From Rhodothermales bacterium (GTDB lineage: Bacteria; Bacteroidota; Rhodothermia; Rhodothermales; JANQRZ01), in contig JANQRZ010000003.1 in assembly GCA_028284265.1 (NCBI GenBank), forward strand, positions 124,001 to 188,000: 64,000 bases of DNA. Direction: 5' to 3'. Under the pieces are notes generated by a model. That model searched no databases. It saw nothing but the letters and a program-made list of their open reading frames with translations, and was not told the origin of the DNA. The position numbers and the translations under genes are program-made. Positions 29,411 through 38,507 of this stretch are shown piece after piece (the first letter of the stretch is position 1; each line of letters begins with the position of its first letter).

Positions 29411-30394
29411 ATGTCTGACATCACCCGAATCGGCGTACTCACCTCCGGCGGCGATGCGCCCGGAATGAACGCCTGTCTCCGCGCCGTCGTCCGCCGCGCC
29501 GTTGCCGAAGAGTTGGAGGTCGTCGGCATCCGGCAGGGCTATGCCGGGCTGATCGAGGGCGACTTCGTCGAGATGGACCGGCAGAGTGTCTCGAACATCC
29601 TCGGCAAGGGCGGGACGATCCTCAAGACGGCGCGCTCCAACACCTTCCGTCAGCCCGAAGGCCGGGCGCGGTCGGCAGAGAACCTCCGCTCGGCAGGTAT
29701 TGATGCCCTCGTCGCCATCGGCGGGAACGGGACGCTGCGCGGGGCCGCGATGCTCCACGAGGAGCACGGCATCGCCGTCATTGGCTGTCCGGGGACCATC
29801 GACAACGACCTCTTCGGGACCGACGAAACCGTTGGCTATGACACGGCGCTCAACACCGCCATCGAGAATATCGACCGCATCCGCGACACGGCGGATGCCC
29901 ACAACCGGCTGTTCCTGATCGAGGTGATGGGGCAGGACGCGGGCTTCATCGCCCTCAACTGTGGCATCGGCGGTGGCGCTGAGTTGGTGCTCATACCCGA
30001 GACGCTGACCCAGATGTCGTCCATCAAGGAGCATATCCTGTCGCTCATGGTGAGCCAACTGCGCTCATCGATTGTGGTCGTCGCCGAGGGCGAAGAGATG
30101 GGCGGAGCGGTGAAAATCGCCGAAGCGCTGAAAGAGGACGAAGCCTTTGCGCCCATCGACCTCCGGGTGTGCATCCTCGGTCACGTCCAGCGCGGCGGCT
30201 CGCCGACCGCCCGCGACCGCGTGCTTGCCAGCCGTCTCGGTTCGGCGGCAGTCGATGCACTCCTCGAAGGGCACGACAGCGTGATGGTCGGCGTCGTCAA
30301 CGGCGACATCAAGCTGACGCCGATCCGCCAGGTCTGCGACCGTAAGAAGCAGATCGACTACGACCTCCTCAATCTGAGCAACCTGTTGAGCTAA
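29411..30394 (+). CDS. pfkA: 6-phosphofructokinase with altered active-site residues
   Basis: A 327-residue enzyme of upper glycolysis, phosphorylating fructose 6-phosphate. The family motifs LTSGGDAPGMNA, GKGGTIL, PGTIDNDL (catalytic D131) and HVQRGGSP are intact. Two positions differ from the E. coli pattern: the nucleotide/Mg motif GGDGS reads GGNGT (N106 for D103), and VMGR reads VMGQ (Q175 for R171). The Gly after N106 speaks against the pyrophosphate-dependent type, in which Asp is found there. The stop overlaps the next start (TAATG). Confidence 0.93.
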   Translation: MSDITRIGVLTSGGDAPGMNACLRAVVRRAVAEELEVVGIRQGYAGLIEGDFVEMDRQSVSNILGKGGTILKTARSNTFRQPEGRARSAENLRSAGIDALVAIGGNGTLRGAAMLHEEHGIAVIGCPGTIDNDLFGTDETVGYDTALNTAIENIDRIRDTADAHNRLFLIEVMGQDAGFIALNCGIGGGAELVLIPETLTQMSSIKEHILSLMVSQLRSSIVVVAEGEEMGGAVKIAEALKEDEAFAPIDLRVCILGHVQRGGSPTARDRVLASRLGSAAVDALLEGHDSVMVGVVNGDIKLTPIRQVCDRKKQIDYDLLNLSNLLS

Positions 30395-31140
30395 TGCCCG
30401 ACACCCACAAGCCGCCCATCGGCGAAGTCGAAGGCAAGAAGCAGGAGGTCGAGTCGATGTTCGACGCGATTGCGCCGCGCTATGACCTGCTCAACCGGGT
30501 GCTTTCGCTCGGTATCGATCAGGTGTGGCGGAAGCAGGCGATCAAGGTAGCCGGGGCCGCACTCGACCGCCCGCCGCGCCGCATCCTCGACGTGGCGACG
30601 GGCACCGCCGACCTCGCCATCGAATCACTCAAGCTGGGGCCGCAGGAGGTGATCGGGGTGGACATCGCGGAGGAGATGCTGGAGGTCGGCCGCGGCAAGC
30701 TCCGCGAGCGCAAGCTCGACCATCGGATCACGCTCCAGCGCGGCGATGCCGAAAACCTCAACTTCGACGACGGCGCGTTCGACCTCGCACTCGTCGCCTT
30801 CGGGGTACGCAACTTCGAGGACCTCGGGCGCGGGTTGCAGGAGCTAGGCCGCGTCCTCCGGCCCGGCGGGGCGCTCGTCGTCCTAGAGTTCAGCCGCCCG
30901 CGTGCCTTCCCGATGAGGCAGCTCTACGGATTCTATTCGAGCCACATCCTGCCGCGTGTGGGCCGCGCCGTGAGTGGCGACAGCGGGGCCTACGACTACC
31001 TCCCCGAGTCCATCCAAGTTTTCCCCGATGGGACCGACTTCCTGCGTGAAATGGAGCAGGCAGGCTTTGGCGAATTGATGGAGCAGCGGCTCACCTTCGG
31101 CGTGGCCTCGCTCTATCGAGGCATCGTGCCCCCTGCGTAG
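30394..31140 (+). CDS. menG: Demethylmenaquinone/ubiquinone methyltransferase
   Basis: A 248-residue SAM-dependent UbiE/MenG methyltransferase: FDAIAPRYDLLNRVLS, DVATGTADLAI (SAM loop), RNFEDLGRGLQELGRVL and the SGDSGAYDYLPESI segment that is diagnostic of the family. It performs the final methylation in menaquinone synthesis, the quinone expected for this lineage. The start overlaps the phosphofructokinase stop by one base. Confidence 0.94.
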   Translation: MPDTHKPPIGEVEGKKQEVESMFDAIAPRYDLLNRVLSLGIDQVWRKQAIKVAGAALDRPPRRILDVATGTADLAIESLKLGPQEVIGVDIAEEMLEVGRGKLRERKLDHRITLQRGDAENLNFDDGAFDLALVAFGVRNFEDLGRGLQELGRVLRPGGALVVLEFSRPRAFPMRQLYGFYSSHILPRVGRAVSGDSGAYDYLPESIQVFPDGTDFLREMEQAGFGELMEQRLTFGVASLYRGIVPPA

Positions 31141-31199
31141 GCAGAGAACCCGGCGTCCGCAGGGACGTATCTCCGGCTCTATTCCTCGACTCCCACGCT

Positions 31200-32237
31200 A
31201 TGATCGTCGTTATGAAGGAACGGGCCACCGAGGCCCAGATCGCTGCCGTCACCGAGCGGCTCGAAGCCTACGGGTTCGAGGTACAACCCGTCATCGGGGC
31301 GCGCCAGACCGTGCTCGGGGCCGCCGGGGTTCAGCCCGACTTCGACGTGCGCCACATACAAGTCCTCGACGGGGTTTCAAACGTCGTCCGTGTCACGAGT
31401 TCGTACAAGTACGTGGGGCGCTCGTGGCAGGAGGAAGACACAGTCATCGACATCAAGGGAGTCCGCGTCGGGGGCGATGAGGTGGTGATGATGGCTGGGC
31501 CGTGCTCGGTCGAGAGCGAGGAGCAGCTTGATGCCGCCGCCGCCGCCGTGGCCGCCGAGGGCGCGACGTTTCTCCGAGGCGGGGCCTTCAAGCCACGTAG
31601 CTCGCCCTACTCGTTTCAAGGGCTTGGCGAAGAGGGGCTTCGCCTCCTTCGCACCGTCGCCGACCGCCACGATCTGCGCGTCATCACCGAGGTCATGACG
31701 CCGTCGCAGGTGGACCTCGTCGGGCAGTACGCCGACGTGTTTCAGATCGGCGCGCGCAATATGCAGAACTTCGATTTGCTCCGGGCTGTGGGGCGCACCG
31801 AGACGCCGGTTTTTCTCAAGCGAGGACTCAGTGCCACCATTAAGGAATGGCTTATGAGTGCCGAATATGTAATGGCAAGCGGTAACCCACACGTCATTCT
31901 CTGCGAGCGGGGTATCCGCACCTTCGAGTCCTCCACCCGCAACACGCTCGACCTCTCCGCCGTGCCCGTCGTCAAGAACCGCAGCCACCTGCCCGTGTTT
32001 GTCGATCCGAGTCACGCGGTCGGGTTCCGCGACAAAGTGGTGCCGTTGGCGCGCGCGGCCGTCGCGGTCGGAGCCGACGGCCTGATGGTCGAGGTCCACC
32101 CGGACCCACCGCGTGCGCTGTCGGATGGCCCTCAGTCGCTCTTCTTCGACCAGTTCTCCGACATGATGCGGCAACTCCGCCTCGTGGCTGAGGCGGTTGG
32201 GCGGCCCATGCGGGCGGCCCACGAAACCTCTGTGTAG
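31200..32237 (+). CDS. aroF: 3-deoxy-7-phosphoheptulonate synthase, ACT-like N-terminal type
   Basis: A 345-residue first enzyme of the shikimate pathway. Residues 1 to about 70 ([17 protein letters not shown]) are the ferredoxin-like regulatory domain of the type I-beta enzymes. The catalytic barrel follows with [41 protein letters not shown] and FVDPSHAVG. The N-terminal domain suggests feedback control by an aromatic end product. Confidence 0.94.
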   Translation: MIVVMKERATEAQIAAVTERLEAYGFEVQPVIGARQTVLGAAGVQPDFDVRHIQVLDGVSNVVRVTSSYKYVGRSWQEEDTVIDIKGVRVGGDEVVMMAGPCSVESEEQLDAAAAAVAAEGATFLRGGAFKPRSSPYSFQGLGEEGLRLLRTVADRHDLRVITEVMTPSQVDLVGQYADVFQIGARNMQNFDLLRAVGRTETPVFLKRGLSATIKEWLMSAEYVMASGNPHVILCERGIRTFESSTRNTLDLSAVPVVKNRSHLPVFVDPSHAVGFRDKVVPLARAAVAVGADGLMVEVHPDPPRALSDGPQSLFFDQFSDMMRQLRLVAEAVGRPMRAAHETSV

Positions 32238-32309
32238 ATGACGCGCGAGCCTACGTCTTGCGTTATGCTTGCGCCTCCTATCCCTTTTATCCCTTAGAAA
32301 GACACGTTT

Positions 32310-34145
32310 ATGTGCGGCATTGTTGGCTACATCGGCGCGCGCGAGGCGAGTGACATCCTCGTCACCGGCCTGAAGCGGCTCGAATACCGCGGGTATGACT
32401 CCGCGGGGATCGCCGTCCTCAACGGCAGCGTCAAGGTTCGCAAGAAGGAAGGCAAGGTGAGCGAACTGGAAACCGTCCTCAACGGGCAGCCGGTCGATGG
32501 CTCCGTCGGGATGGGGCACACGCGCTGGGCGACGCACGGCGTCCCGAACGACGTCAACGCTCACCCGCACACCGCCGACAACGGGCGCTTTGCGATCATC
32601 CACAACGGCATCATCGAGAACTACGCCGTCCTCAAGAAGCAACTCGCCGAGAAGGGCTACACCTTCACCAGCGACACCGACACCGAGGTGTTGGCGCACT
32701 TCATCGACGACGTGCAGAAGGAAGCCAACCTCTCGTTCGCCGAAGCCGTCCGGCAGGCGCTGACGCAGGTGGATGGGGCCTACGGCCTCGTCGCGGTCTC
32801 GCAGGACGAGCCGGATATGCTCGTCGTGGCGCGCAACGGCAGCCCGCTGCTCCTCGGCATCGGCGAAGGCGAGCACTTTATCGGTTCCGACGCCAGCCCG
32901 TTCATCGAGTACACGCGCAACGTGGTCTACCTCAACGATGGCGAGATGGCTGTCGTCCGGCGCAACAGCTATGAGGTGTTCAAGATCGATGGCGCGCCGG
33001 TAGCGAAGGAGGTCCACGCGCTCGAATGGGACCTGGAAGAGATCGAGAAAGGCGGCTACGAGCACTTCATGCTCAAGGAGATCATGGAGCAACCCGAGGT
33101 CTTGGAGAACGCGATGCGCGGGCGCGTCCGCCTCGACGACAATCAGATTCGGCTCGGTGGCTTGGCCGACGTCATGCCACAACTCGTCAATGCCGAACGC
33201 ATCATCATCTGCGCGTGCGGCACAAGCTGGCACGCCGCTCTCGTCGGCGAGTACCTCATCGAGAAGCACACCCGCATCCCGGTTGAGGTTGAGTACGCCT
33301 CCGAGTTCCGCTACCGTGACCCGATCCTCAAAGACGGCGATGTCGTCCTCGTGATCTCGCAGAGCGGCGAGACCGCCGACACCCTCGCCGCCGTCCGGCA
33401 GGCGCAGCAGGCCGGTATCCTCACCCTTGGCGTCGTAAACACGGTCGGCAGCACGATTGCTCGCGAGACCGACGCAGGGGTGTACCTCCACGCCGGGCCG
33501 GAGATCGGCGTGGCAAGCACCAAGGCCTTCACGGCGCAGGTCGTCGTCCTCACGATGATCGCCCTCGCCATCGGCAAAGAGCGCGGCACCATCGACGAGG
33601 GGACGCTCCACACCTTCCTCCAAGGCCTCACGGCGATCCCGGACCAGATCCGTAGCGTCCTCGCCCAGAGCGAGCAGATCAAGGAGCTGTCGCACGACTA
33701 CAAGACGGCGGACAACTTCCTCTACCTCGGGCGTGGGTGCAACTTCCCCGTTGCGCTCGAAGGGGCGCTCAAGCTCAAAGAGATCTCTTACATCCACGCC
33801 GAGGGCTACCCGGCGGCCGAGATGAAGCACGGCCCCATCGCCCTCATCGACCGGTTCATGCCGGTCGTGGTGATCGCGATGAAGGATGCGATCTACGACA
33901 AGGTGGTCTCGGGTATCGAAGAGGTCGCGGCCCGTGAAGGCGCGGTCATCGCCATCACCGAGGAGGGCAACGACGAACTCGACGACCTGTGCAAGGTCGT
34001 GCTCCACGTCCCGCGTTCGCTCGAGTGCTTGGAGCCGCTCCTGACGGTGATTCCGCTGCAACTGCTGTCGTACTACGTCGCCGTCCTGCGCGACTGCAAC
34101 GTGGACCAGCCGCGCAACCTCGCCAAGAGCGTGACCGTGGAGTAG
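32310..34145 (+). CDS. glmS: Glucosamine-6-phosphate synthase
   Basis: A 611-residue enzyme making glucosamine 6-phosphate from fructose 6-phosphate and glutamine for cell-wall synthesis. The N-terminal glutaminase begins MCGIVGYIG, the Cys becoming the nucleophile after Met removal, and contains GHTRWATHG. Two SIS sugar-isomerase domains carry ACGTSWHAAL, SQSGETADTL and KLKEISYIHAEGY. The gene ends in the conserved DQPRNLAKSVTVE and is followed by a strong terminator. No glmS ribozyme is visible in the short upstream region. Confidence 0.96.
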   Translation: MCGIVGYIGAREASDILVTGLKRLEYRGYDSAGIAVLNGSVKVRKKEGKVSELETVLNGQPVDGSVGMGHTRWATHGVPNDVNAHPHTADNGRFAIIHNGIIENYAVLKKQLAEKGYTFTSDTDTEVLAHFIDDVQKEANLSFAEAVRQALTQVDGAYGLVAVSQDEPDMLVVARNGSPLLLGIGEGEHFIGSDASPFIEYTRNVVYLNDGEMAVVRRNSYEVFKIDGAPVAKEVHALEWDLEEIEKGGYEHFMLKEIMEQPEVLENAMRGRVRLDDNQIRLGGLADVMPQLVNAERIIICACGTSWHAALVGEYLIEKHTRIPVEVEYASEFRYRDPILKDGDVVLVISQSGETADTLAAVRQAQQAGILTLGVVNTVGSTIARETDAGVYLHAGPEIGVASTKAFTAQVVVLTMIALAIGKERGTIDEGTLHTFLQGLTAIPDQIRSVLAQSEQIKELSHDYKTADNFLYLGRGCNFPVALEGALKLKEISYIHAEGYPAAEMKHGPIALIDRFMPVVVIAMKDAIYDKVVSGIEEVAAREGAVIAITEEGNDELDDLCKVVLHVPRSLECLEPLLTVIPLQLLSYYVAVLRDCNVDQPRNLAKSVTVE

Positions 34146-34168
34146 GGGACCCGCTTCCGTATCTTCAG

Positions 34169-34204
34169 GGCAGGGACGCCGCCGTGCGTCCCTGCCTTCT
34201 TTTT
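34169..34204 (+). terminator. Intrinsic terminator after glmS
   Basis: A perfect 10-bp stem (GGCAGGGACG at 34169-34178 with CGTCCCTGCC at 34187-34196) is followed by TTCTTTTT. This is a classic rho-independent terminator. Confidence 0.9.
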
Positions 34205-34217
34205 GCCGCTGCCGCTC

Positions 34218-35288
34218 ATGATACCTGAAGAGACACTGAACGACATCAAGGCTCGCCACGCTGAGGTCGAACGCCTGATGGCGACGCCGGAAGTCGCCAC
34301 TGACCCGACGCAGCTTGCTGATCTCGGACGCGAGCACTCCGAGTTGACGGACCTCAAAGCCAAAATCGAAACCGTCGAGGCGTTGCGGCAGGAAGCCGAG
34401 GACCTCCGCGAGATGGCCGAGATCGAAGAAGGGGAGATGGCGGACCTCGTCGCTGCCGACCTCGAACGGGTCGAGGCGAAGCTGCCAAAGGCGGAAGAAG
34501 CGCTCCGTCTCGCGCTCATCCCGAAAGACCCCGCCGATGCCAAGGATGCGATCCTCGAAATCCGCGCAGGCACCGGTGGCGACGAGGCCAGCCTCTTCAC
34601 CGGCGACCTGCTCCGGCTCTACACCCGCTTCGCCGAGCAGCGCGGCTGGAAGATCGAGATGATGGACGCCACCGAGGGCGCGCAGGGCGGGTTCAAGGAG
34701 ATCACCCTCTCCGTCAAAGGCCCGGAGGTGTTCGGGACGATGAAGTACGAGAGCGGCGTCCACCGCGTCCAGCGTGTCCCCGCCACCGAGAGCCAGGGTC
34801 GCATTCACACGTCTGCTGCGACGGTCGCCGTCCTACCCGAGGCCGAAGAGGTGGACATCGATATCCACCCGAACGATTTGGAGATCGACGTATACCGCTC
34901 ATCCGGCCCCGGCGGGCAGTCGGTCAACACGACCGACTCTGCCGTGCGGATCACCCACAAGCCGACGGGCCTCGTGGTGACGTGCCAGGACGAGAAGAGC
35001 CAGCACAAGAACAAGGACAAGGCCCTCCGCGTCCTCCGCAGCCGACTCTATCAGGCCGAACTCGACAAGATCAACGCCGAGCGGTCCGAGCAGCGCCGCG
35101 CTCTCGTCGGCTCCGGCGACCGCTCGGAGAAGATTCGGACCTACAACTACCCCCAGAGCCGCGTCACCGACCACCGCCTCACGGGCGATGACAAGAACCA
35201 CGCGCTCCAAGACGTGCTCAACGGCGACCTCGACGCCATCATCACCGCCCTCCGCATGGCCGAGAACGCCGAGCGGTTGAGTGGATAG
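34218..35288 (+). CDS. prfA: Peptide chain release factor 1
   Basis: A 356-residue release factor for UAA and UAG. The codon-recognition tripeptide is PAT at about 188-190, identifying RF1 rather than RF2, and the catalytic GGQ lies at about 232-234 (SSGPGGQSVNT). A TTG at 34203 would extend it by five residues, but that codon sits in the T tract of the glmS terminator, so ATG 34218 is preferred. Confidence 0.96.
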   Translation: MIPEETLNDIKARHAEVERLMATPEVATDPTQLADLGREHSELTDLKAKIETVEALRQEAEDLREMAEIEEGEMADLVAADLERVEAKLPKAEEALRLALIPKDPADAKDAILEIRAGTGGDEASLFTGDLLRLYTRFAEQRGWKIEMMDATEGAQGGFKEITLSVKGPEVFGTMKYESGVHRVQRVPATESQGRIHTSAATVAVLPEAEEVDIDIHPNDLEIDVYRSSGPGGQSVNTTDSAVRITHKPTGLVVTCQDEKSQHKNKDKALRVLRSRLYQAELDKINAERSEQRRALVGSGDRSEKIRTYNYPQSRVTDHRLTGDDKNHALQDVLNGDLDAIITALRMAENAERLSG

Positions 35289-35323
35289 TCTCGATAAAAT
35301 AGGGAGCCGAGTAGCGTTGATTG

Positions 35324-35827
35324 ATGACAGAGCTATTTGTCGATATTGAGGAAATGATAGCTTCGGGCTATGAGTCCGTGACTGTCGAGGCGGCAACGCA
35401 GCGTAATGACCTGATTCGTGCCCTCCTCACGTCTCCACTCGGTGCTCACCTCAGGTCTACCTCAGGTCAAGACGGTAAGCCTGCAAGTGGGGGGTGGCTT
35501 CTTGGCGCTGCGGCAATCAAGGACGATATAGAGGAGTATGCTCCGGGAGCAGTACTTTTCCCTTTTGGCTATTTGCCAGTTTGGTCTTCGGGAGGTGGAA
35601 ATCTGGTCGTTTATGGGCTGAAAGAAGATGCTTTCTTCTGGGCGGCGCACGATAGCTGGGATCCTGCTTCTGGCAGTATCACAATTCCGGGTACCTACGA
35701 GGAGATTGAGTTCTCACCGACGAACATATCGAGGGCACTCATTCTGATATCCAGTGATCCTCCTGATCGCTTCATCAGCGATCTGCTGAGTGGCTGCTAC
35801 GAAGCTGTACTTGAGGAGTTGGATTAG
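35324..35827 (+). CDS. SUKH/SMI1-like small protein
   Basis: A 167-residue protein of somewhat lower GC than its neighbours. PGAVLFPFGYLPVWSSGGGN followed by LVVYGLKEDAFFWAAHDSW resembles the SMI1/KNR4 (SUKH) fold, where a short loop with PFG and GN precedes a strand bearing VYxWDHD. SUKH members are often immunity proteins against contact-dependent or polymorphic toxins. No toxin gene is adjacent. The assignment is by pattern only. ATG 35324 is used; TTG 35321 is possible. Confidence 0.5.
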   Translation: MTELFVDIEEMIASGYESVTVEAATQRNDLIRALLTSPLGAHLRSTSGQDGKPASGGWLLGAAAIKDDIEEYAPGAVLFPFGYLPVWSSGGGNLVVYGLKEDAFFWAAHDSWDPASGSITIPGTYEEIEFSPTNISRALILISSDPPDRFISDLLSGCYEAVLEELD

Positions 35828-35845
35828 AGTCTTATCGCCGAGGGT

Positions 35846-35917
35846 GTCATCCCGGACCCCGATCCGGGATCTACCGGCTGACGCCTCACTGTGGGGCCCC
35901 GCCTGTGCGGGGATGAC
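35846..35917. repeat. GTCAT-bounded palindromic repeat, copy E
   Basis: Begins GTCATCCCGGACCCCGATCC and ends CCTGTGCGGGGATGAC, closely resembling the copy at 28243-28313. It lies between the SUKH-like gene and the antiporter. Confidence 0.75.
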
Positions 35918-35989
35918 GAGTGTAAAGGTTGGAGACAGAAATTGAAGCCGCTGCGCTAACTTCCAACTGCCAACCGGACTCCTGACCTT

Positions 35990-37717
35990 ATGCAAAAGCG
36001 CACGCTGTTTGTCCTCTTTCTCTGCCTTGCGGGACTCGTTATGCTCGGGGTGCAGGTCGAGCCGCAGGACGTGCCGCCGGTGGCGGAGCCGGACGCGCCG
36101 GTATTGCTGGAAACGCCGCCCGCCGATGAACCGGCAGAGTCGGCCCCGACGTGGCTCTCGATCATCCCGGCGTTTGTGGCCATCGTGGCCGCGCTCGCGT
36201 TCCGACAGGTCGTGGCGGCGCTCTTTCTCGGCATCTGGATCGGAGCATGGATCACCTACGGCTCGCTCGCGGGCGCGTGGTTCGGCCTCCTCGACACGGT
36301 GCAGGTCTACGTCCTCGAAGCGCTCGCCGATGCCGATCACGCGGCGATCATCATCTTCACCCTCATGATCGGCGGGGTCGTCGGGATCATCCAGAAGAAT
36401 GGCGGGACGAAAGGGATTGTCGCAGCGGTCGTGGCGTGGGCCAACTCGGCGCGGCGGGGGCAGCTTGCGACGAGCTTCCTCGGCATGGCGATTTTCTTCG
36501 ACGACTACGCCAACACGCTGATCGTCGGCGGGACGATGCGGCCCATCACGGACCGGCTCCGCATCTCGCGCGAGAAGCTCGCCTACATCGTCGACTCGAC
36601 CGCCGCGCCGGTCGCCAGTCTCGCGCTCGTGACGACGTGGATCGGGTACGAGGTCGGGCTGATCGGGACAGCGGTAGAGAACCTCGCGGGCTACGACGAG
36701 GCGGCGTACTCGGTCTTCCTCAACTCGATCCCGTACAGCTTCTACCCAATCCTGGCCCTCGGCTTCGTGCTCGCTGTCGCGGGCTGGCAGCGCGACTTCG
36801 GGCCGATGCTCGCCGCCGAGCGCCGTGCCCGCACGACAGGCCAGCTTTTCCGCCCCGGCTCCGACATCGAGCAGGCCGAGGCCGAGTCGAGCGTCCTCGT
36901 TCCCGACGCCTCGACCCCGCCGCGTGCCTTCAACGCCATCATCCCGATCCTCGTGCTCATCGTCGGCGTCGTCGGTGGGCTGTTTGCGACGGGCGAGGGC
37001 GATTCGATCCGCGATATCATCTCCAGCGCCGACTCGTACAAGGCAATGATGTGGGCCTCGCTTCTCGCGGTGATCGTTGCCGTTGTGCTCTCGGTGGGGC
37101 AGCGGATTCTGACGCTCACCGAGACGCTCGATGCGTGGTATGCCGGGATGAAGGCGATGCTGCTGGCGATCATCATCCTCGTCCTCGCGTGGTCGCTCTC
37201 CGGCGTCAACGATGCCCTCGGCACCGCCGACTGGTTGGTCTCGACGCTTTCGGGTAGCCTTGCGGTTGGCCTCGTTCCGGCGCTCGTCTTTTTACTCGCT
37301 GCCGCCACCGCGTTCTCGACAGGGTCGAGCTGGGGGACGATGGGGATTCTGATGCCGCTCGTCGTCCCGCTGGCATGGGGTGTGCTCGCTGCCGAAGGGC
37401 TGACCGACCCCGCGCACTACCACATCCTCTACTCGTCGGTCAGCGCCGTCCTCGCAGGGGCGGTCTGGGGCGATCACTGCTCGCCGATCTCGGACACGAC
37501 AATCCTCTCGTCGTTGGCGTCGGGGTGCGATCACATCGACCACGTCCGCACGCAGCTTCCCTACGCGCTCCTCGTCGGCACCGTCGCGATCTTCCTCGGG
37601 ACGCTTCCGGCAGGCTTCGGCGTACCGTGGTGGGTCTGCCTGCCGATTGCCGCCGCCGTGCTGCTCGGCACGCTCCGGTACTTCGGCCAGCGCGTGGAAG
37701 ATGGTGTTTCGGCGTAG
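35990..37717 (+). CDS. Na+/H+ antiporter, NhaC family
   Basis: A 575-residue membrane protein with a signal-like first helix, an acidic/Pro-rich extracytoplasmic stretch (about 22-55) and about twelve transmembrane segments. Motifs seen in NhaC-like transporters are GGVVGIIQKNGG, FFDDYANTLIVGGTMRP, FSTGSSWGTMGILMPL and WGDHCSPISDTTILSS. Exchange of sodium for protons at the inner membrane is the likely role, which would suit a halophilic or marine life. The substrate range is not fixed by sequence. Confidence 0.88.
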   Translation: MQKRTLFVLFLCLAGLVMLGVQVEPQDVPPVAEPDAPVLLETPPADEPAESAPTWLSIIPAFVAIVAALAFRQVVAALFLGIWIGAWITYGSLAGAWFGLLDTVQVYVLEALADADHAAIIIFTLMIGGVVGIIQKNGGTKGIVAAVVAWANSARRGQLATSFLGMAIFFDDYANTLIVGGTMRPITDRLRISREKLAYIVDSTAAPVASLALVTTWIGYEVGLIGTAVENLAGYDEAAYSVFLNSIPYSFYPILALGFVLAVAGWQRDFGPMLAAERRARTTGQLFRPGSDIEQAEAESSVLVPDASTPPRAFNAIIPILVLIVGVVGGLFATGEGDSIRDIISSADSYKAMMWASLLAVIVAVVLSVGQRILTLTETLDAWYAGMKAMLLAIIILVLAWSLSGVNDALGTADWLVSTLSGSLAVGLVPALVFLLAAATAFSTGSSWGTMGILMPLVVPLAWGVLAAEGLTDPAHYHILYSSVSAVLAGAVWGDHCSPISDTTILSSLASGCDHIDHVRTQLPYALLVGTVAIFLGTLPAGFGVPWWVCLPIAAAVLLGTLRYFGQRVEDGVSA

Positions 37718-37767
37718 GGACGAACCTGTGTGTTCGGACGGCGTGGGGAACTGGGCAGACACTCAGA

Positions 37768-37789
37768 GGGCAGACCCGCGTGTCTGCCC
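37768..37789. repeat. GGGCAGAC/GTCTGCCC palindrome
   Basis: GGGCAGAC at 37768-37775 and GTCTGCCC at 37782-37789 form an 8-bp stem. An extra GGGCAGAC copy lies just upstream at 37753-37760. The same core occurs in the composite element at 39869-39935. Confidence 0.6.
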
Positions 37790-37808
37790 CTACGCGAGAC
37801 GGTGATCT

Positions 37809-38507
37809 ATGCAATTCGACGTTCTCTATCTCGACAATCACCTGCTCGTCGTCCACAAACCGGCGGGGCTGCTAGTTCAGGAGGACCACACGGGCGACCC
37901 CGACCTGTTGACGCTTGGCAAGGCGTATCTCAAGGAGGAGTTCGACAAACCGGGCAATGTCTTCCTCGGCCTCGTCCACCGGCTCGACCGGCCTGTGTCG
38001 GGCGTCGTCGTGCTCGCGCGGACCTCGAAGGCTGCGTCTCGCCTCTCCGATCAGTTTCGCCGCCGCTCGCCCGACAAGCGCTACCTCGCGCTCGTCGAAG
38101 GGCGGCTCACCGGGCAAGGCACACGCGAGGACTGGCTCGCCAAAATCGATCGACACGTCCGCATCGTGAAGCCGGACCACCCGCAGGGCAAGCGGGCCGA
38201 ACTGCGCTGGCAGGCGCTGGCGAGTGACCGGACAAAGTCGGGGAGCGTCAGCCTTGTTGAAGTCGAACTACTGACTGGGCGAGCGCACCAGATTCGCGTC
38301 CAACTCGCGGCACTCGGCCACCCCATCCTCGGCGACCTCCGCTACGGGGCCGAATGTGCCTTCGACGGGCGCAACCTCGCACTCCACAGCTACCGTCTCC
38401 AAATCGAGCACCCGACGAAGCGCGAGTCGATGTCGTTTTCTGCCCTGCCGCCTTCGACGTGGCACGGGTATTTTGACGCCATCATTCGCTCTACGGTCGA
38501 AACCTGA
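37809..38507 (+). CDS. RluA-family pseudouridine synthase
   Basis: A 232-residue RNA-modifying enzyme. The catalytic motif HRLDRPVSG has its aspartate at residue 60; VVHKPAGLLVQ and TGRAHQIRVQLAALGHPILGD, conserved in the family, are also present. There is no N-terminal S4 domain, so it is of the short RluA/TruC type. The RNA target cannot be told. The stop overlaps the next start (TGATG). Confidence 0.92.
   Translation: MQFDVLYLDNHLLVVHKPAGLLVQEDHTGDPDLLTLGKAYLKEEFDKPGNVFLGLVHRLDRPVSGVVVLARTSKAASRLSDQFRRRSPDKRYLALVEGRLTGQGTREDWLAKIDRHVRIVKPDHPQGKRAELRWQALASDRTKSGSVSLVEVELLTGRAHQIRVQLAALGHPILGDLRYGAECAFDGRNLALHSYRLQIEHPTKRESMSFSALPPSTWHGYFDAIIRSTVET

Noticed and set aside
32237-32310. A glmS ribozyme upstream of glmS
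   Set aside because: Only 72 bases separate the genes, with none of the ribozyme's conserved core visible.
31377-34808. A very long open frame (over 1,100 codons) on the minus strand
   Set aside because: It lies antisense to DAHP synthase, glmS and prfA, which are certain. Its translation is Arg/Asp/Val/His-rich with no family motifs. Such frames arise from codon bias in GC-rich DNA.
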